Source: Amorphoplanes digitatis (GTDB taxonomy: Bacteria; Actinomycetota; Actinomycetes; Mycobacteriales; Micromonosporaceae). Taken from it: a stretch of 64,000 nucleotides of DNA. Location of the stretch: NCBI RefSeq assembly GCF_014205335.1, contig NZ_JACHNH010000001.1, forward strand, positions 1,860,001 to 1,924,000, in the 5' to 3' direction. The translations under genes were made by a program, and so were the position numbers. The notes below the pieces were generated by a model. It worked only from the letters and a program-made list of their open reading frames with translations, searched no databases and was not told the DNA's origin. Shown here in pieces: positions 9,031-16,866 of the stretch (its first letter is position 1; each line of letters starts with the position of its first letter).

Positions 9031-9621
9031 ATGGCCACGGTGGTCGCGGAGATGTCGATGTCGCTGGACGGGTTCATCGCGAGCCCGCTCGGCGAGGTCG
9101 ACGAGCTGTTCGGCTGGTACGGCAACGGGCCCGTCGAGGTGCCGACGGTGAACGAGCACCTGACCTTCCGGGTCTCCGAGGCGAGCGCCGGGCACCTGCG
9201 GCCGGCGTTCTCGGGTGCGGTCGGTGCCCTGCTCACGGGCCGGCGCAACTTCGACCAGTCGCAGGGCTGGGGCGGCACCCATCCGGTCGGCGCGCCGGTC
9301 TTCGTGGTCAGCCACTCGATCCCGGAGGGCTGGCCGCGCGCGGACTCGACGACGACGTTCTACGACGACGCGCTGCGCGCCCTGGAGGCCGCGAAGCGGG
9401 CCGCCGGCGACCGGATCGTCGCGGTCTCGACGCCGACGCTGACCCGGCAGTACCTCGACGCGGGCGAGCTGGACGCGATCGTGGTGTCGCTGGTGCCGGT
9501 GTTGCTCGGCGCGGGCATCCCGTTCTTCTCCGGCCTGTCGAAGACCCCGGTCCGCCTGGAGGACCCGCTGGTCGTCGAGGGCACCGGCGTCACGCACCTG
9601 ACCTACCGCGTGCGCAAGTAG
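9031..9621 (+). CDS. Dihydrofolate-reductase-like / RibD C-terminal domain protein
   Basis: A 196-residue member of the RibD-C/DHFR-like reductase superfamily common in actinomycetes. MATVVAEMSMSLDGFIAS is the usual N-terminal strand, GALLTGRRNFD gives the nucleotide-binding region, and the C-terminal half has the expected EL-D-AIVVSLVPVLLGAGIPFF signature. It probably uses NADPH, but the substrate is unknown. ATG at 9031 is preceded by AAGGAG about 10 bases upstream, so it is preferred over the in-frame start at 8992. It converges on the transglutaminase-like gene with 7 bases between stops. Confidence 0.85.
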   Translation: MATVVAEMSMSLDGFIASPLGEVDELFGWYGNGPVEVPTVNEHLTFRVSEASAGHLRPAFSGAVGALLTGRRNFDQSQGWGGTHPVGAPVFVVSHSIPEGWPRADSTTTFYDDALRALEAAKRAAGDRIVAVSTPTLTRQYLDAGELDAIVVSLVPVLLGAGIPFFSGLSKTPVRLEDPLVVEGTGVTHLTYRVRK

Positions 9622-9628
9622 CGGGCCC

Positions 9629-10414
9629 CTACGCCAGCTCGGCGAGCGAGACGTGATCGTCGGCCGGTAGGTCGCCGCCGGCCACCGCGGTGATGAGCAG
9701 CTCCGGCATGGTCAGCAGGCCGGACAGGGTCGTCTCCAGCGCGGTGTCGGCGGCGTCGCGGCCGGTGGCTATGCGGATCAGGCTCTGCCGGGGCGCGAGC
9801 CGGGTCGCGTCCCACACCGTCCAGCGGCCGTCCAGCGCCGCCTCGGCCACCAGGTGGAAGTCCATCGGGGACAGTCCGGGCGCGTAGACCGCGGCGACCC
9901 GGGCGGGCACGTTCAGCGCCCGGCAGAGCGTCGCCACGAGGTGTGCGTAGTCCCGGCAGACCCCGCGCCCGTCGAGCAGCGTCTCCGCCGCGTCGGTGGT
10001 CGGCCCGCTGCTGCCAGACTCGTAGCTCAGGTGCTCGAACACCCAGGTGGTGATCGCCCGGACGATGGCGGTGTCGTCGCCGGCCCGGCCGAACATGGCG
10101 GCCGCGAAGCCGCCCAGCCGGTCGGACGGGCAGTACCGGCTGGGCCGCAGCGCGACGATCCGCTCGACCTCGGTGACGCCGGCCGGCTCGGTGCCGGACG
10201 CGGCGACCTCGGCCGTGTACGTCACCGTCAGCCGGCCGCGGGGCGCCCGGACGAGGTGCAGCCGGCCCGGCAGCTCCACCACATCGACGGTCCCGGCGCC
10301 GCCGGTGACCGTGAGGGTCTCGGCGAGCGGCCGGGCGGCGGCGATCCGTAGGACGAGTTCGGCCGGCTCGGTGACGTCGAAGCCGAGGCTCGCGCCGACC
10401 TGGGAGTGGGTCAT
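9629..10414 (-). CDS. Transglutaminase-like superfamily protein
   Basis: A 261-residue cytoplasmic protein. An N-terminal beta-rich domain is followed by a papain-like core with Cys in GRGVCRDYAHLVATLCRAL, His in DFHLVAEAALDG and Asp in WTVWDATRLAP, so the Cys-His-Asp triad is intact. Bacterial members act as cysteine proteases or amidases more often than as cross-linking enzymes, and the substrate here is not predictable. Start at 10414 (MTHSQVGASLGF) was chosen because the longer frame runs into the oppositely oriented methyltransferase gene. The divergent gene starts 71 bases away. Confidence 0.85.
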   Translation of the reverse strand: MTHSQVGASLGFDVTEPAELVLRIAAARPLAETLTVTGGAGTVDVVELPGRLHLVRAPRGRLTVTYTAEVAASGTEPAGVTEVERIVALRPSRYCPSDRLGGFAAAMFGRAGDDTAIVRAITTWVFEHLSYESGSSGPTTDAAETLLDGRGVCRDYAHLVATLCRALNVPARVAAVYAPGLSPMDFHLVAEAALDGRWTVWDATRLAPRQSLIRIATGRDAADTALETTLSGLLTMPELLITAVAGGDLPADDHVSLAELA

Positions 10415-10484
10415 GGCCGCCACGGTATCCGTAGCGAACCGGCTCGGCACAGCGCCGCGGGCGCCGCGGCCGTACCGTGGACGC

Positions 10485-11582
10485 GTGAGCGACCTGCGCC
10501 GACGCTTCGTGGAGCAGATCCAGCGCCACGGCGCCCCGCTGACGCCCCGGCTCGCCGCGGCCTTCGCCGCCGTGGCGCGGGAGTCGTTCGTGCCCACCGG
10601 TTTCCAGCGCCGCGACGGGTCCTGGGCCCGGCCCGGCTCGGCCGGCTTCCTCGAGGCCGTCTACCGCGACGACGTGCTGATCACCAAGGTCGACGGCGGC
10701 ACGCCGGTCAGCTCGTCCAGCCAGCCCTCACTCATGGCCATCATGCTGGACGCGCTGGACGTGCACCCCGGCGACCGGGTCCTGGAGATCGGCGCCGGCA
10801 CCGGCTACAACGCCGCGCTGCTCACCGTCCTCGGCGCGCTCGTCACCAGCGTGGACGTGCAGGCCGACGTCGCGGACCGGGCCCGGTCCGCGCTGGCCGC
10901 GGCGGGGATCGACGGGGTACGGGTGATGGCCGGCGACGGCTACGCGGGCGCGCCGGGCGAGCGCTTCGACCGCGTGATCGTCACCGTCGGCGTCGCCGGG
11001 ATCTCTCCACACTGGCTGGAGCAGGCACAGCCCGGTCCCGTGGTGGCACCGGTCGAGCACGCCGGCACCCATCCCGTCCTGGCGGTCCGTGGACCGGCCG
11101 TCGGCCCGGTGACCGCGACGGTGATCTGCCCGTCCGGCTTCATGAGCGCCGCCGGGCCGCTCACCGCGGGGCATCCCCGCTCGCATCCGGCGCCGGCGCC
11201 GTCCGGTGCGCTGGCCGAGGTCGCCGAGGTCGCGCCGCCGCGCTGGGGCGCCGCGCTGGACACGATCGTCTACCGCGACCTCTGGTACGCGGCGGGGGTG
11301 TGGAGCGAGCGCGCCACCCACGCCGCGGTGCGCGGACGCGACCAGAGCTGCCTGGTGCTGCTGGACGAGACCGGCACCGGCGGCGCGGCGATCCTGCCCG
11401 ACGGCTCGGTGCTGGCCGGGGGAGCGCGGGCGGCGGAGTACGGTGCGCTGGCGGTGGAGATCGTCGACCGCTGGGAGGCGGCCGGGCGGCCGCCGATGCA
11501 GGCGTGGCGGATCGGCCTGCGGCTCACCGGCGAGGAATCGGCGCCGATCTGGGCGCCGGCGACCTGGACGCTGGGCGGCTAA
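10485..11582 (+). CDS. Protein-L-isoaspartate O-methyltransferase-like protein
   Basis: SAM-dependent methyltransferase of the PCMT type, 365 residues. The N-terminal RESFVPTGF region and the glycine-rich SAM motif VLEIGAGTGYNAALLTVLG are those of isoaspartyl methyltransferases, and GGTPVSSSSQPSLMAIMLD precedes it as in that family. The protein is about 150 residues longer than classical Pcm, with a C-terminal extension found in actinobacterial relatives, some of which act in peptide natural-product pathways. GTG at 10485 is the only start that fits the family N-terminus. Its TAA stop shares CTAA with the opposing response regulator's stop. Confidence 0.85.
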   Translation: MSDLRRRFVEQIQRHGAPLTPRLAAAFAAVARESFVPTGFQRRDGSWARPGSAGFLEAVYRDDVLITKVDGGTPVSSSSQPSLMAIMLDALDVHPGDRVLEIGAGTGYNAALLTVLGALVTSVDVQADVADRARSALAAAGIDGVRVMAGDGYAGAPGERFDRVIVTVGVAGISPHWLEQAQPGPVVAPVEHAGTHPVLAVRGPAVGPVTATVICPSGFMSAAGPLTAGHPRSHPAPAPSGALAEVAEVAPPRWGAALDTIVYRDLWYAAGVWSERATHAAVRGRDQSCLVLLDETGTGGAAILPDGSVLAGGARAAEYGALAVEIVDRWEAAGRPPMQAWRIGLRLTGEESAPIWAPATWTLGG

Positions 11583-12232
11583 CCGCGCAGGTAGGCAAGG
11601 ACCGCCAGGACGCGGCGGTTGGTGTCCTCGGCCGGCGGCAGGTCCAGCTTCGCCAGGATGCTGCCGACGTGCTTGCCGACCGCCGCCTCCGTCACGAAGA
11701 GCCGCGCGGCGATCGCCGAGTTCGAGTGGCCCTCCGCGACCAGCGCCAGCACCTCGCGCTCGCGGGCGGACAGCGCCGCCAGCGGGTCCCGCGTGCGGCG
11801 CAGCAGCCTGCGGACCACCTCCGGGTCGACGACCGTGCCGCCGCCGAGGACGGTGCGCAGGGCGGCCACGAAGTCCTGCACGTCGACGACGCGGTCCTTG
11901 AGCAGGTAGCCGACCCGCAGCCCGTCGCCGGTGTCCAGCAGGGCTCCCGCGTACTCCTCCTGCACGTACTGGCTCAGCACGACGACCGCGAGGCCGGGCC
12001 GCTCCCGGCGCAGGGTGACCGCCGCGCGCAGGCCCTCGTCGGTGTTGCCGGGCGGCATCCGGATGTCGGTGATCACCAGGTCCGGCCGGTGTTCCGCGGC
12101 GGCGGCCAGCAGGGCCGGGCCGTCGCCGACCGCGGCAACCACCTCGAAGCCGAAGCGGGACAGCACCCCGGTCAGGCCCTCGCGCAGCAGCACACCGTCC
12201 TCGGCGAGCACCACCCGGGTCAGCTGCGGCAC
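11579..12232 (-). CDS. NarL-family response regulator
   Basis: A 217-residue two-component regulator with a receiver domain (acidic pocket VVLAEDGVLLREG, phosphoacceptor Asp in LVITDIRMPP, conserved Lys in YLLKDRV) and a C-terminal LuxR-type HTH (LSAREREVLALVAEGHSNSAIAARL). The GTG start at 12232 lies inside the 3' end of the upstream kinase gene (13-base overlap), so the pair is translationally coupled. Targets are unknown. No obvious inverted-repeat operator was recognised near the pair. Confidence 0.93.
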   Translation of the reverse strand: MPQLTRVVLAEDGVLLREGLTGVLSRFGFEVVAAVGDGPALLAAAAEHRPDLVITDIRMPPGNTDEGLRAAVTLRRERPGLAVVVLSQYVQEEYAGALLDTGDGLRVGYLLKDRVVDVQDFVAALRTVLGGGTVVDPEVVRRLLRRTRDPLAALSAREREVLALVAEGHSNSAIAARLFVTEAAVGKHVGSILAKLDLPPAEDTNRRVLAVLAYLRG

Positions 12233-13515
12233 GGCAGCTCCGCCCGGATCAGCGTCGGGCCGCCCTCGGGACTGGCCAGCAGCACCCGCCCGCCGACCGC
12301 GGCCACCCGGTCGGCCAGCCCGGTCAGGCCGGTGCCGCCCGCCGGGTCGGCGCCGCCGTGGCCGTCGTCGCGGACCTCCAGCACCAGCATGCCGGCGGTC
12401 TGCGCGAGCAGCAGGTCGGCGCGGTTCGCCCCGCTGTGCCGGACCACGTTGGCCAGCGCCTCGGACGCCACGAAGTAGGCGCAGCCCTCGACGTGCGGCG
12501 CGGGGCGGGTCATCCCGTCCGCGACCGTGACCGTCACCGGCAGCGGCGACCGGCCGCCGAGCTCGCGCAGCGCGGCGGGCAGCCCCAGGTCGGCCAGCGA
12601 CTGCGGCCGGATGCCGTGAATCAGGTCCCGCAGCACCACCATCAGCTCCTTCGCCTCGTCGTGGGCCCGCGCCAGCGGTGCCGCCGCCGGCGAGTCTTCC
12701 GGCACGTCGAGGCGTGCCATGCCGATCTGCAGCGTAAGGCTGGTCAGCCGGTGCTGTGCGCCGTCGTGCAGGTCCCGTTCGATGCGGCGGCGCTCGGCCT
12801 CGAACGCGTCGGCCAGCCGGGCCCGCGACTGCGCCACCTCCCGCAGGGCGGCGCCGTCCCGGTCGCCGAGCAGGGCCCGGGCCGTCGCCGCCTGGCCGGC
12901 CGAGATCAGCCCGAGCAGGTGGGCGAGCACCGGGACGAACAGCAGCCCGAAGATCGACAGCGGGATCGCCTCGGCGGTCGAGTTCACCGTGAACACGCCG
13001 AACTGCCAGGAGTCGGTGCCGGTTGCCGCGAACAGCGGGCTCACGACGCAGGCGACGTCGATGAGCGCCAGCAGCGCGTACACGCCGTAGACGACCGGGA
13101 CGACCAGGCCGAGGATGACGGCGTAGAGCACCTCACGCCAGGTGGCCGCCTCGGTGTACCGCAGCCGCAGCCAGCTCACCGGGTTCGGCTCGGCGGCGCG
13201 GTGCCCCGAGCGCACCGGGCGCCGGTCGACGAGCGCCAGGCGGCCGCGCTCGACCGCCGCCAGGGGGATCGCGACCAGCGGGCCGAGCCCGGCGAACAGG
13301 GCGAGGGCGGTGACCATCAGGAACAGCAGCGGCCCCTCCAGCATCCGGCCGTCGTGCAGCCGCAGGACGGCCACCAGCCACGGCAGGATCAGCGTGCCCA
13401 CCGCCATCCCGGTCAGCGCGGCGAACGGGCAGGTGGTGATGACGTAGGCCAGCGCCCGCCACGGACCGGCGGTGAGCAGGTAGCGGGCCTGCCAGGGTTC
13501 CTCGTTTGTTGACAC
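12220..13515 (-). CDS. NarL-type sensor histidine kinase
   Basis: A 431-residue membrane kinase. The N-terminal half has several hydrophobic segments (for example the regions beginning ALAYVITTCPF and VLYAVILGLVVPVVYG) forming a multi-pass sensor without a large extracellular loop. It is followed by a HisKA_3 dimerisation domain with the phospho-acceptor His in RRIERDLHDGAQHRL and a HATPase domain (EALANVVRHS, DDGHGG, GTGLTGL). GTG at 13515 was chosen; longer versions add an unlikely basic tail. It sits 70 bases downstream of the phospholipase D gene and directly ahead of its response regulator. Confidence 0.92.
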   Translation of the reverse strand: MSTNEEPWQARYLLTAGPWRALAYVITTCPFAALTGMAVGTLILPWLVAVLRLHDGRMLEGPLLFLMVTALALFAGLGPLVAIPLAAVERGRLALVDRRPVRSGHRAAEPNPVSWLRLRYTEAATWREVLYAVILGLVVPVVYGVYALLALIDVACVVSPLFAATGTDSWQFGVFTVNSTAEAIPLSIFGLLFVPVLAHLLGLISAGQAATARALLGDRDGAALREVAQSRARLADAFEAERRRIERDLHDGAQHRLTSLTLQIGMARLDVPEDSPAAAPLARAHDEAKELMVVLRDLIHGIRPQSLADLGLPAALRELGGRSPLPVTVTVADGMTRPAPHVEGCAYFVASEALANVVRHSGANRADLLLAQTAGMLVLEVRDDGHGGADPAGGTGLTGLADRVAAVGGRVLLASPEGGPTLIRAELPCRS

Positions 13516-13585
13516 GGCGTCACGGTAGCCAGCACGAGGCGGTCGATCCCAGCCGTCCACGGCTAGTTCCGGGGTATGCCTGGCA

Positions 13586-15163
13586 CTACCATCCGCCGGC
13601 ACGCCGCTCCCGCCACGGCCGCCCGTCCGGGTCGTATATCAACCGGTATGCCGGCACCGCCCAGAATCGCTGGTACCAGGGCAGCCGCGTCGTGCGGTGC
13701 GGCACGAGCCGCCCCGGTGGGCGCGGTCCCCGTTCCCCGCCGTCGTGCCACTCCCGTACGGCCTCGGCGGTCTCGTCGATCACCCGCAGCGCCGCGGCCG
13801 GGTCGACCAGGTCCGTGTCGTCGGCCCTGTCCAGGTGCTCGCGCAGCAGCGCGAGCCGCAGGTCACGGGCGTAGGTGCGGGCGCCGTCGCCGAGCCCGGC
13901 CGGATCCGCCGGCGCCCGGTCGTCCGCGGTGCGGTCCAGCACGGCACAGGAGAGCTCGCTGTCGTGCGTCCACGAACGACGGTTGAAGTTGTCGCTGCCG
14001 GTGCTCGCCCACACGTCGTCGACGACGCAGACCTTGGCGTGCACGTAGACCGGGGTGCCCTCGCGGTTCTCCACGTCGAAGACGTGCACCCGCTCCGGCG
14101 CGGCCCGGCGGCACAGCTCGATGGCCTGCTCGCGGCCGACCTGGTTGGGCGGCAGCGCGAACCGGCCGTCCACGTCCGGGTGCCGGGGCACCACCGCGAC
14201 CAGGTGCAGCTCCGGGTTGTCGTTGAGCGCGTCCGCGAAGAGCCGGGCGACCTCCGTCGACCACAGGTACTGGTCCTCGAGGTAGATCAGCCTGCGTGCC
14301 CGCTTGATGGCCTTGGTGTAGCCGCGGGCGACGCTCCGCTCGCCGAGCCGGGCGAAGCCGTACGGCGGCCGCATCGCCGGGTAGGTGCGCAGCACCTGGA
14401 TGTCGTGCGGGCCGCACTCGGGCGGGTCCGGTGGCCGCGGCGGCAGGCGGTCGGCGTGCAGGTCGGCGTGGCGCAGCTTGTCCAGCGCCGTGGCGACCGG
14501 GCCGTGCTGGTCGAGCGGCACCCGGTCGGTCCAGCGCTCCCGGAACGACAGGTCCAGCGCGCCGACCACCGGGCCGCGCAGCATCAGCTGCACGTCGTGC
14601 CAGGGCGGATTCTCGCCGTACGCCGAGGCCATCGCGATCGGCTGGCGGTCGCCGCGGTGGTTCGCGTCGTCGCGCCGGCTGTGGCACAGGTCGATGCCGC
14701 CGGCGAAGGCGACGTCCCGCGCGGGCGCGCCGATGTGCCGCAGGACGACAAGCTTCTGGTGATGTGAGCCACCGCGCCGGACCCGCTGGTCGAGCAGCAC
14801 CTCCCCACCGGCGGCCGCGATGTCCTCGCCGAGGCTGCGGTTCTCCTCCTCGCTGTAGGCCAGCTTGTCGAGATGCGAGCGCCAGAGCAGGCCCTTGACC
14901 ACGACGCCGCGCCGGGCCGCGGCGGCGAACAGCGCGGCGACGGTCGGCCCGCCGTCGCGCATCTTCTCGTCCGGATCGCCCCGCCAGTCGGTGAAGAACA
15001 GGTGGTCGCCGTCGCCGAGCGCCTCCACCTCGGTCACCAGCCGGTCGAAGTACGCGCTGCCGTGGATGAGCGGCTCGACCGCGTTCGCGGGGCACCAGGC
15101 GGGTATCCGGGAGTCCGGGTTGCCGCGCTCGTCCGCGGACAGGAACCAGTCCTCCAGTGGCAC
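13586..15163 (-). CDS. Phospholipase D family protein
   Basis: A 525-residue protein with two HKD-type motifs, so probably a phosphodiesterase or transphosphatidylase. The second motif is complete: VYVHAKVCVVDDVWASTGSD near residue 375. The first reads GGSHHQKLVVLRH: His and Lys are present, but the Asp expected after the x4 spacer is Arg. AGGIDLCHSRRDDANHRGD follows as in actinobacterial relatives, so this looks like a subfamily trait rather than decay. No signal peptide is seen with the GTG start at 15163. It is divergent from the proline-rich membrane protein gene. Confidence 0.85.
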   Translation of the reverse strand: MPLEDWFLSADERGNPDSRIPAWCPANAVEPLIHGSAYFDRLVTEVEALGDGDHLFFTDWRGDPDEKMRDGGPTVAALFAAAARRGVVVKGLLWRSHLDKLAYSEEENRSLGEDIAAAGGEVLLDQRVRRGGSHHQKLVVLRHIGAPARDVAFAGGIDLCHSRRDDANHRGDRQPIAMASAYGENPPWHDVQLMLRGPVVGALDLSFRERWTDRVPLDQHGPVATALDKLRHADLHADRLPPRPPDPPECGPHDIQVLRTYPAMRPPYGFARLGERSVARGYTKAIKRARRLIYLEDQYLWSTEVARLFADALNDNPELHLVAVVPRHPDVDGRFALPPNQVGREQAIELCRRAAPERVHVFDVENREGTPVYVHAKVCVVDDVWASTGSDNFNRRSWTHDSELSCAVLDRTADDRAPADPAGLGDGARTYARDLRLALLREHLDRADDTDLVDPAAALRVIDETAEAVREWHDGGERGPRPPGRLVPHRTTRLPWYQRFWAVPAYRLIYDPDGRPWRERRAGGW

Positions 15164-15351
15164 GGGGCAGCCTCTCCGGGTCGCGGCCTTTCCGGGTCGT
15201 CGTAGCCTCACGGTAAGCCGCCCCACGGCCCGCCGCACCCGGAACGGAGCCGGGCCGGATCTCGCCGGTCCGCGGTCGATACCGATCTGTTGCCGCCGAG
15301 TGACGGATAGGGGGCAGCGGCGGCTCGATCGCCTCATCCATACTCGTCGTC

Positions 15352-16683
15352 ATGACGGGGGATCCGGGTTTCAGCAGCGCCATCATCGAGGTCCCGCAGG
15401 CCGAGGCGGCCGCCGGCACGACCAAGGTCGTCTGGTCGCCGACCCACGGTCCGCTCAACGTCGTGGTGCCGCCGGGCACCGTCGACGGCGCGGTCGTCTG
15501 GGTGCAGGGCCCGGCCGGCAACGTGGCGGTCACCGTCCGGGTCTCCTCGCCGTTCTCACCGCCGCCGCCCTTCGCCGGCGTCCCGGCCTCCGGCCCGCCC
15601 GCGCCGGGCTACCCGCCTCCCGGCCAGCCGTTCCCGGGCCAGCCCTACCCAGGTCAGCCCTACCCGGGCCAGCCCTATCCCGGTCAGCCGGTCCCGGGCC
15701 AGCCGCACACGTTCGCCGGGCCGCCGAAGGCCCCGTCGGGTAACGCCCGGCGCAACTCACTGATCGGCGGCACGCTCGCCGTCGTGCTGGTGCTGGGCTG
15801 CTGCGCGGGGGTCCGCTTGATCGGCGGCGGCGACGACGACCGGGCCGGCAAGCGCACCGGCGGCACCTCGACCACGACATCGGCACCCACCCCGGTCAAC
15901 CCGGAGCAGTACGTGCAGGCCCTGGCGTCCGCCGACACGGCGATCGGCGCGGCCTTCGGCACGCTCAAGACCGCCGACAACGCGGCCTTCGCCAAGGCCG
16001 CCCCGGCCGCCGCGGGCACCATCCGCGCCGAGTCCGAGAAGCTGCGCGCGATCGAGGCGCCGTCGGGCGCCGAGACGGCGCACGAGCAGTTGACGCTCGA
16101 ACTGGGCAGCATGGGCGACATGATCGAGGAGTCGGCCGCGGCGAAGCCGGACTGCCCGGCCGCCTCGCCGTGGAACACGATGCTCCAGTCCGGCTGGGCC
16201 GAGGGTGTCCGCGAGGACGCCCGGAAGCTCGCCGTCGCCGACCCGCGCTACGCGTTCGGCAAGTTCCTGCCGGCGGCGCCGAAGGAGACCAACCGGCGCC
16301 TGAAGACCGGCAAGATCCTCAAGCGCTCGGGCCCGGGTGGCCGCGGCCACCTGAAGATCAAGAATGGTGACGACGACGCCGCGATCAGCCTGGTGCCGGC
16401 CAAGGGCAAGAAGCCGGTCGTCACGGTCTACGTCCGCGGCGGCGGCAGCTACACGGTCAAGGGCGTCCGGGACGGGACCTACCGGATATACAAAGCGTCC
16501 GGTGCGGACTGGAACGCGGACAAGAAGGGCTTCACCCGGGACTGCTCGTTCAGCAGGATCGAGGACACGTTCAAATACACCACGACGTCCGTCGCGTACA
16601 CGATCTGGTCGGTCACGCTCACCCCGGTGCTCGGTGGCAACGCGAAGACGAGCGAGCTGGACCCGGACTCGTTCCCGAACTGA
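15352..16683 (+). CDS. Proline-rich single-pass membrane protein
   Basis: A 443-residue protein of unknown function. The cytoplasmic part has a small N-terminal region, then a Pro/Gly/Gln/Tyr-rich tract with about five YPGQP pentapeptides (residues 95-120), then basic residues and one membrane segment (SLIGGTLAVVLVLGCCAGV, about 140-160). The extracellular part has a Thr/Ser-rich stalk (about 165-185) and a domain with two Cys (DCPAASPW and RDCSFSRIED). It resembles many actinobacterial DUF4190-like or substrate-binding anchors, but no family is recognised. ATG at 15352. Confidence 0.75.
   Translation: MTGDPGFSSAIIEVPQAEAAAGTTKVVWSPTHGPLNVVVPPGTVDGAVVWVQGPAGNVAVTVRVSSPFSPPPPFAGVPASGPPAPGYPPPGQPFPGQPYPGQPYPGQPYPGQPVPGQPHTFAGPPKAPSGNARRNSLIGGTLAVVLVLGCCAGVRLIGGGDDDRAGKRTGGTSTTTSAPTPVNPEQYVQALASADTAIGAAFGTLKTADNAAFAKAAPAAAGTIRAESEKLRAIEAPSGAETAHEQLTLELGSMGDMIEESAAAKPDCPAASPWNTMLQSGWAEGVREDARKLAVADPRYAFGKFLPAAPKETNRRLKTGKILKRSGPGGRGHLKIKNGDDDAAISLVPAKGKKPVVTVYVRGGGSYTVKGVRDGTYRIYKASGADWNADKKGFTRDCSFSRIEDTFKYTTTSVAYTIWSVTLTPVLGGNAKTSELDPDSFPN
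15634..15708 (+). repeat. 15-base tandem repeat encoding YPGQP
   Basis: About five imperfect copies of a 15-base unit encode consecutive (Y/V)PGQP pentapeptides inside the proline-rich membrane protein. Synonymous differences between the copies show the protein repeat is being kept. Such tracts are common cytoplasmic extensions in actinobacterial membrane proteins. Confidence 0.75.
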
Positions 16684-16717
16684 ATCTGTCGTTCGCCCTA
16701 TCCCGGTCGCGGGCCGC

Positions 16718-16743
16718 CGCCGCTAGCCTTTCCGCTAGCGGCG
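16718..16743. terminator. Hairpin after the proline-rich membrane protein gene
   Basis: Perfect 10-base inverted repeat CGCCGCTAGC (16718-16727) and GCTAGCGGCG (16734-16743) with loop CTTTCC, 35 bases after the stop of the gene ending at 16683. There is no T-run, as is usual for many high-GC actinobacterial terminators. Confidence 0.55.
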
Positions 16744-16758
16744 CCGTGATCGCCGGCC

Positions 16759-16850
16759 CACGTACGTGTGCGCGAATGCGTGTACTTACGGATGTGCGTA
16801 CCCCTGCCCGCCTGACAGCGTGATCAACGGACCGCGCCGGGCGGTCCGTT
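16759..16850 (+). promoter_or_regulatory. Palindromes and hairpin ahead of the MalT/LuxR regulator
   Basis: The region holds the 10-base palindrome CACGTACGTG (16759-16768), two related decamers ATGCGTGTAC and ATGTGCGTAC a short distance downstream, and a perfect 10-base hairpin AACGGACCGC (16826-16835), loop GCCGG, GCGGTCCGTT (16841-16850). The hairpin ends 16 bases before the ATG at 16867, just upstream of a GGGGGA ribosome binding site. The arrangement suggests transcriptional and possibly translational control of the regulator gene. No experimental motif is matched. Confidence 0.45.
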
Positions 16851-16866
16851 CGGTGGCGGGGGACAG

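Noticed and set aside
15634-15708. CRISPR-like array.
   Set aside because: The repeats are in-frame coding repeats for YPGQP without spacers.
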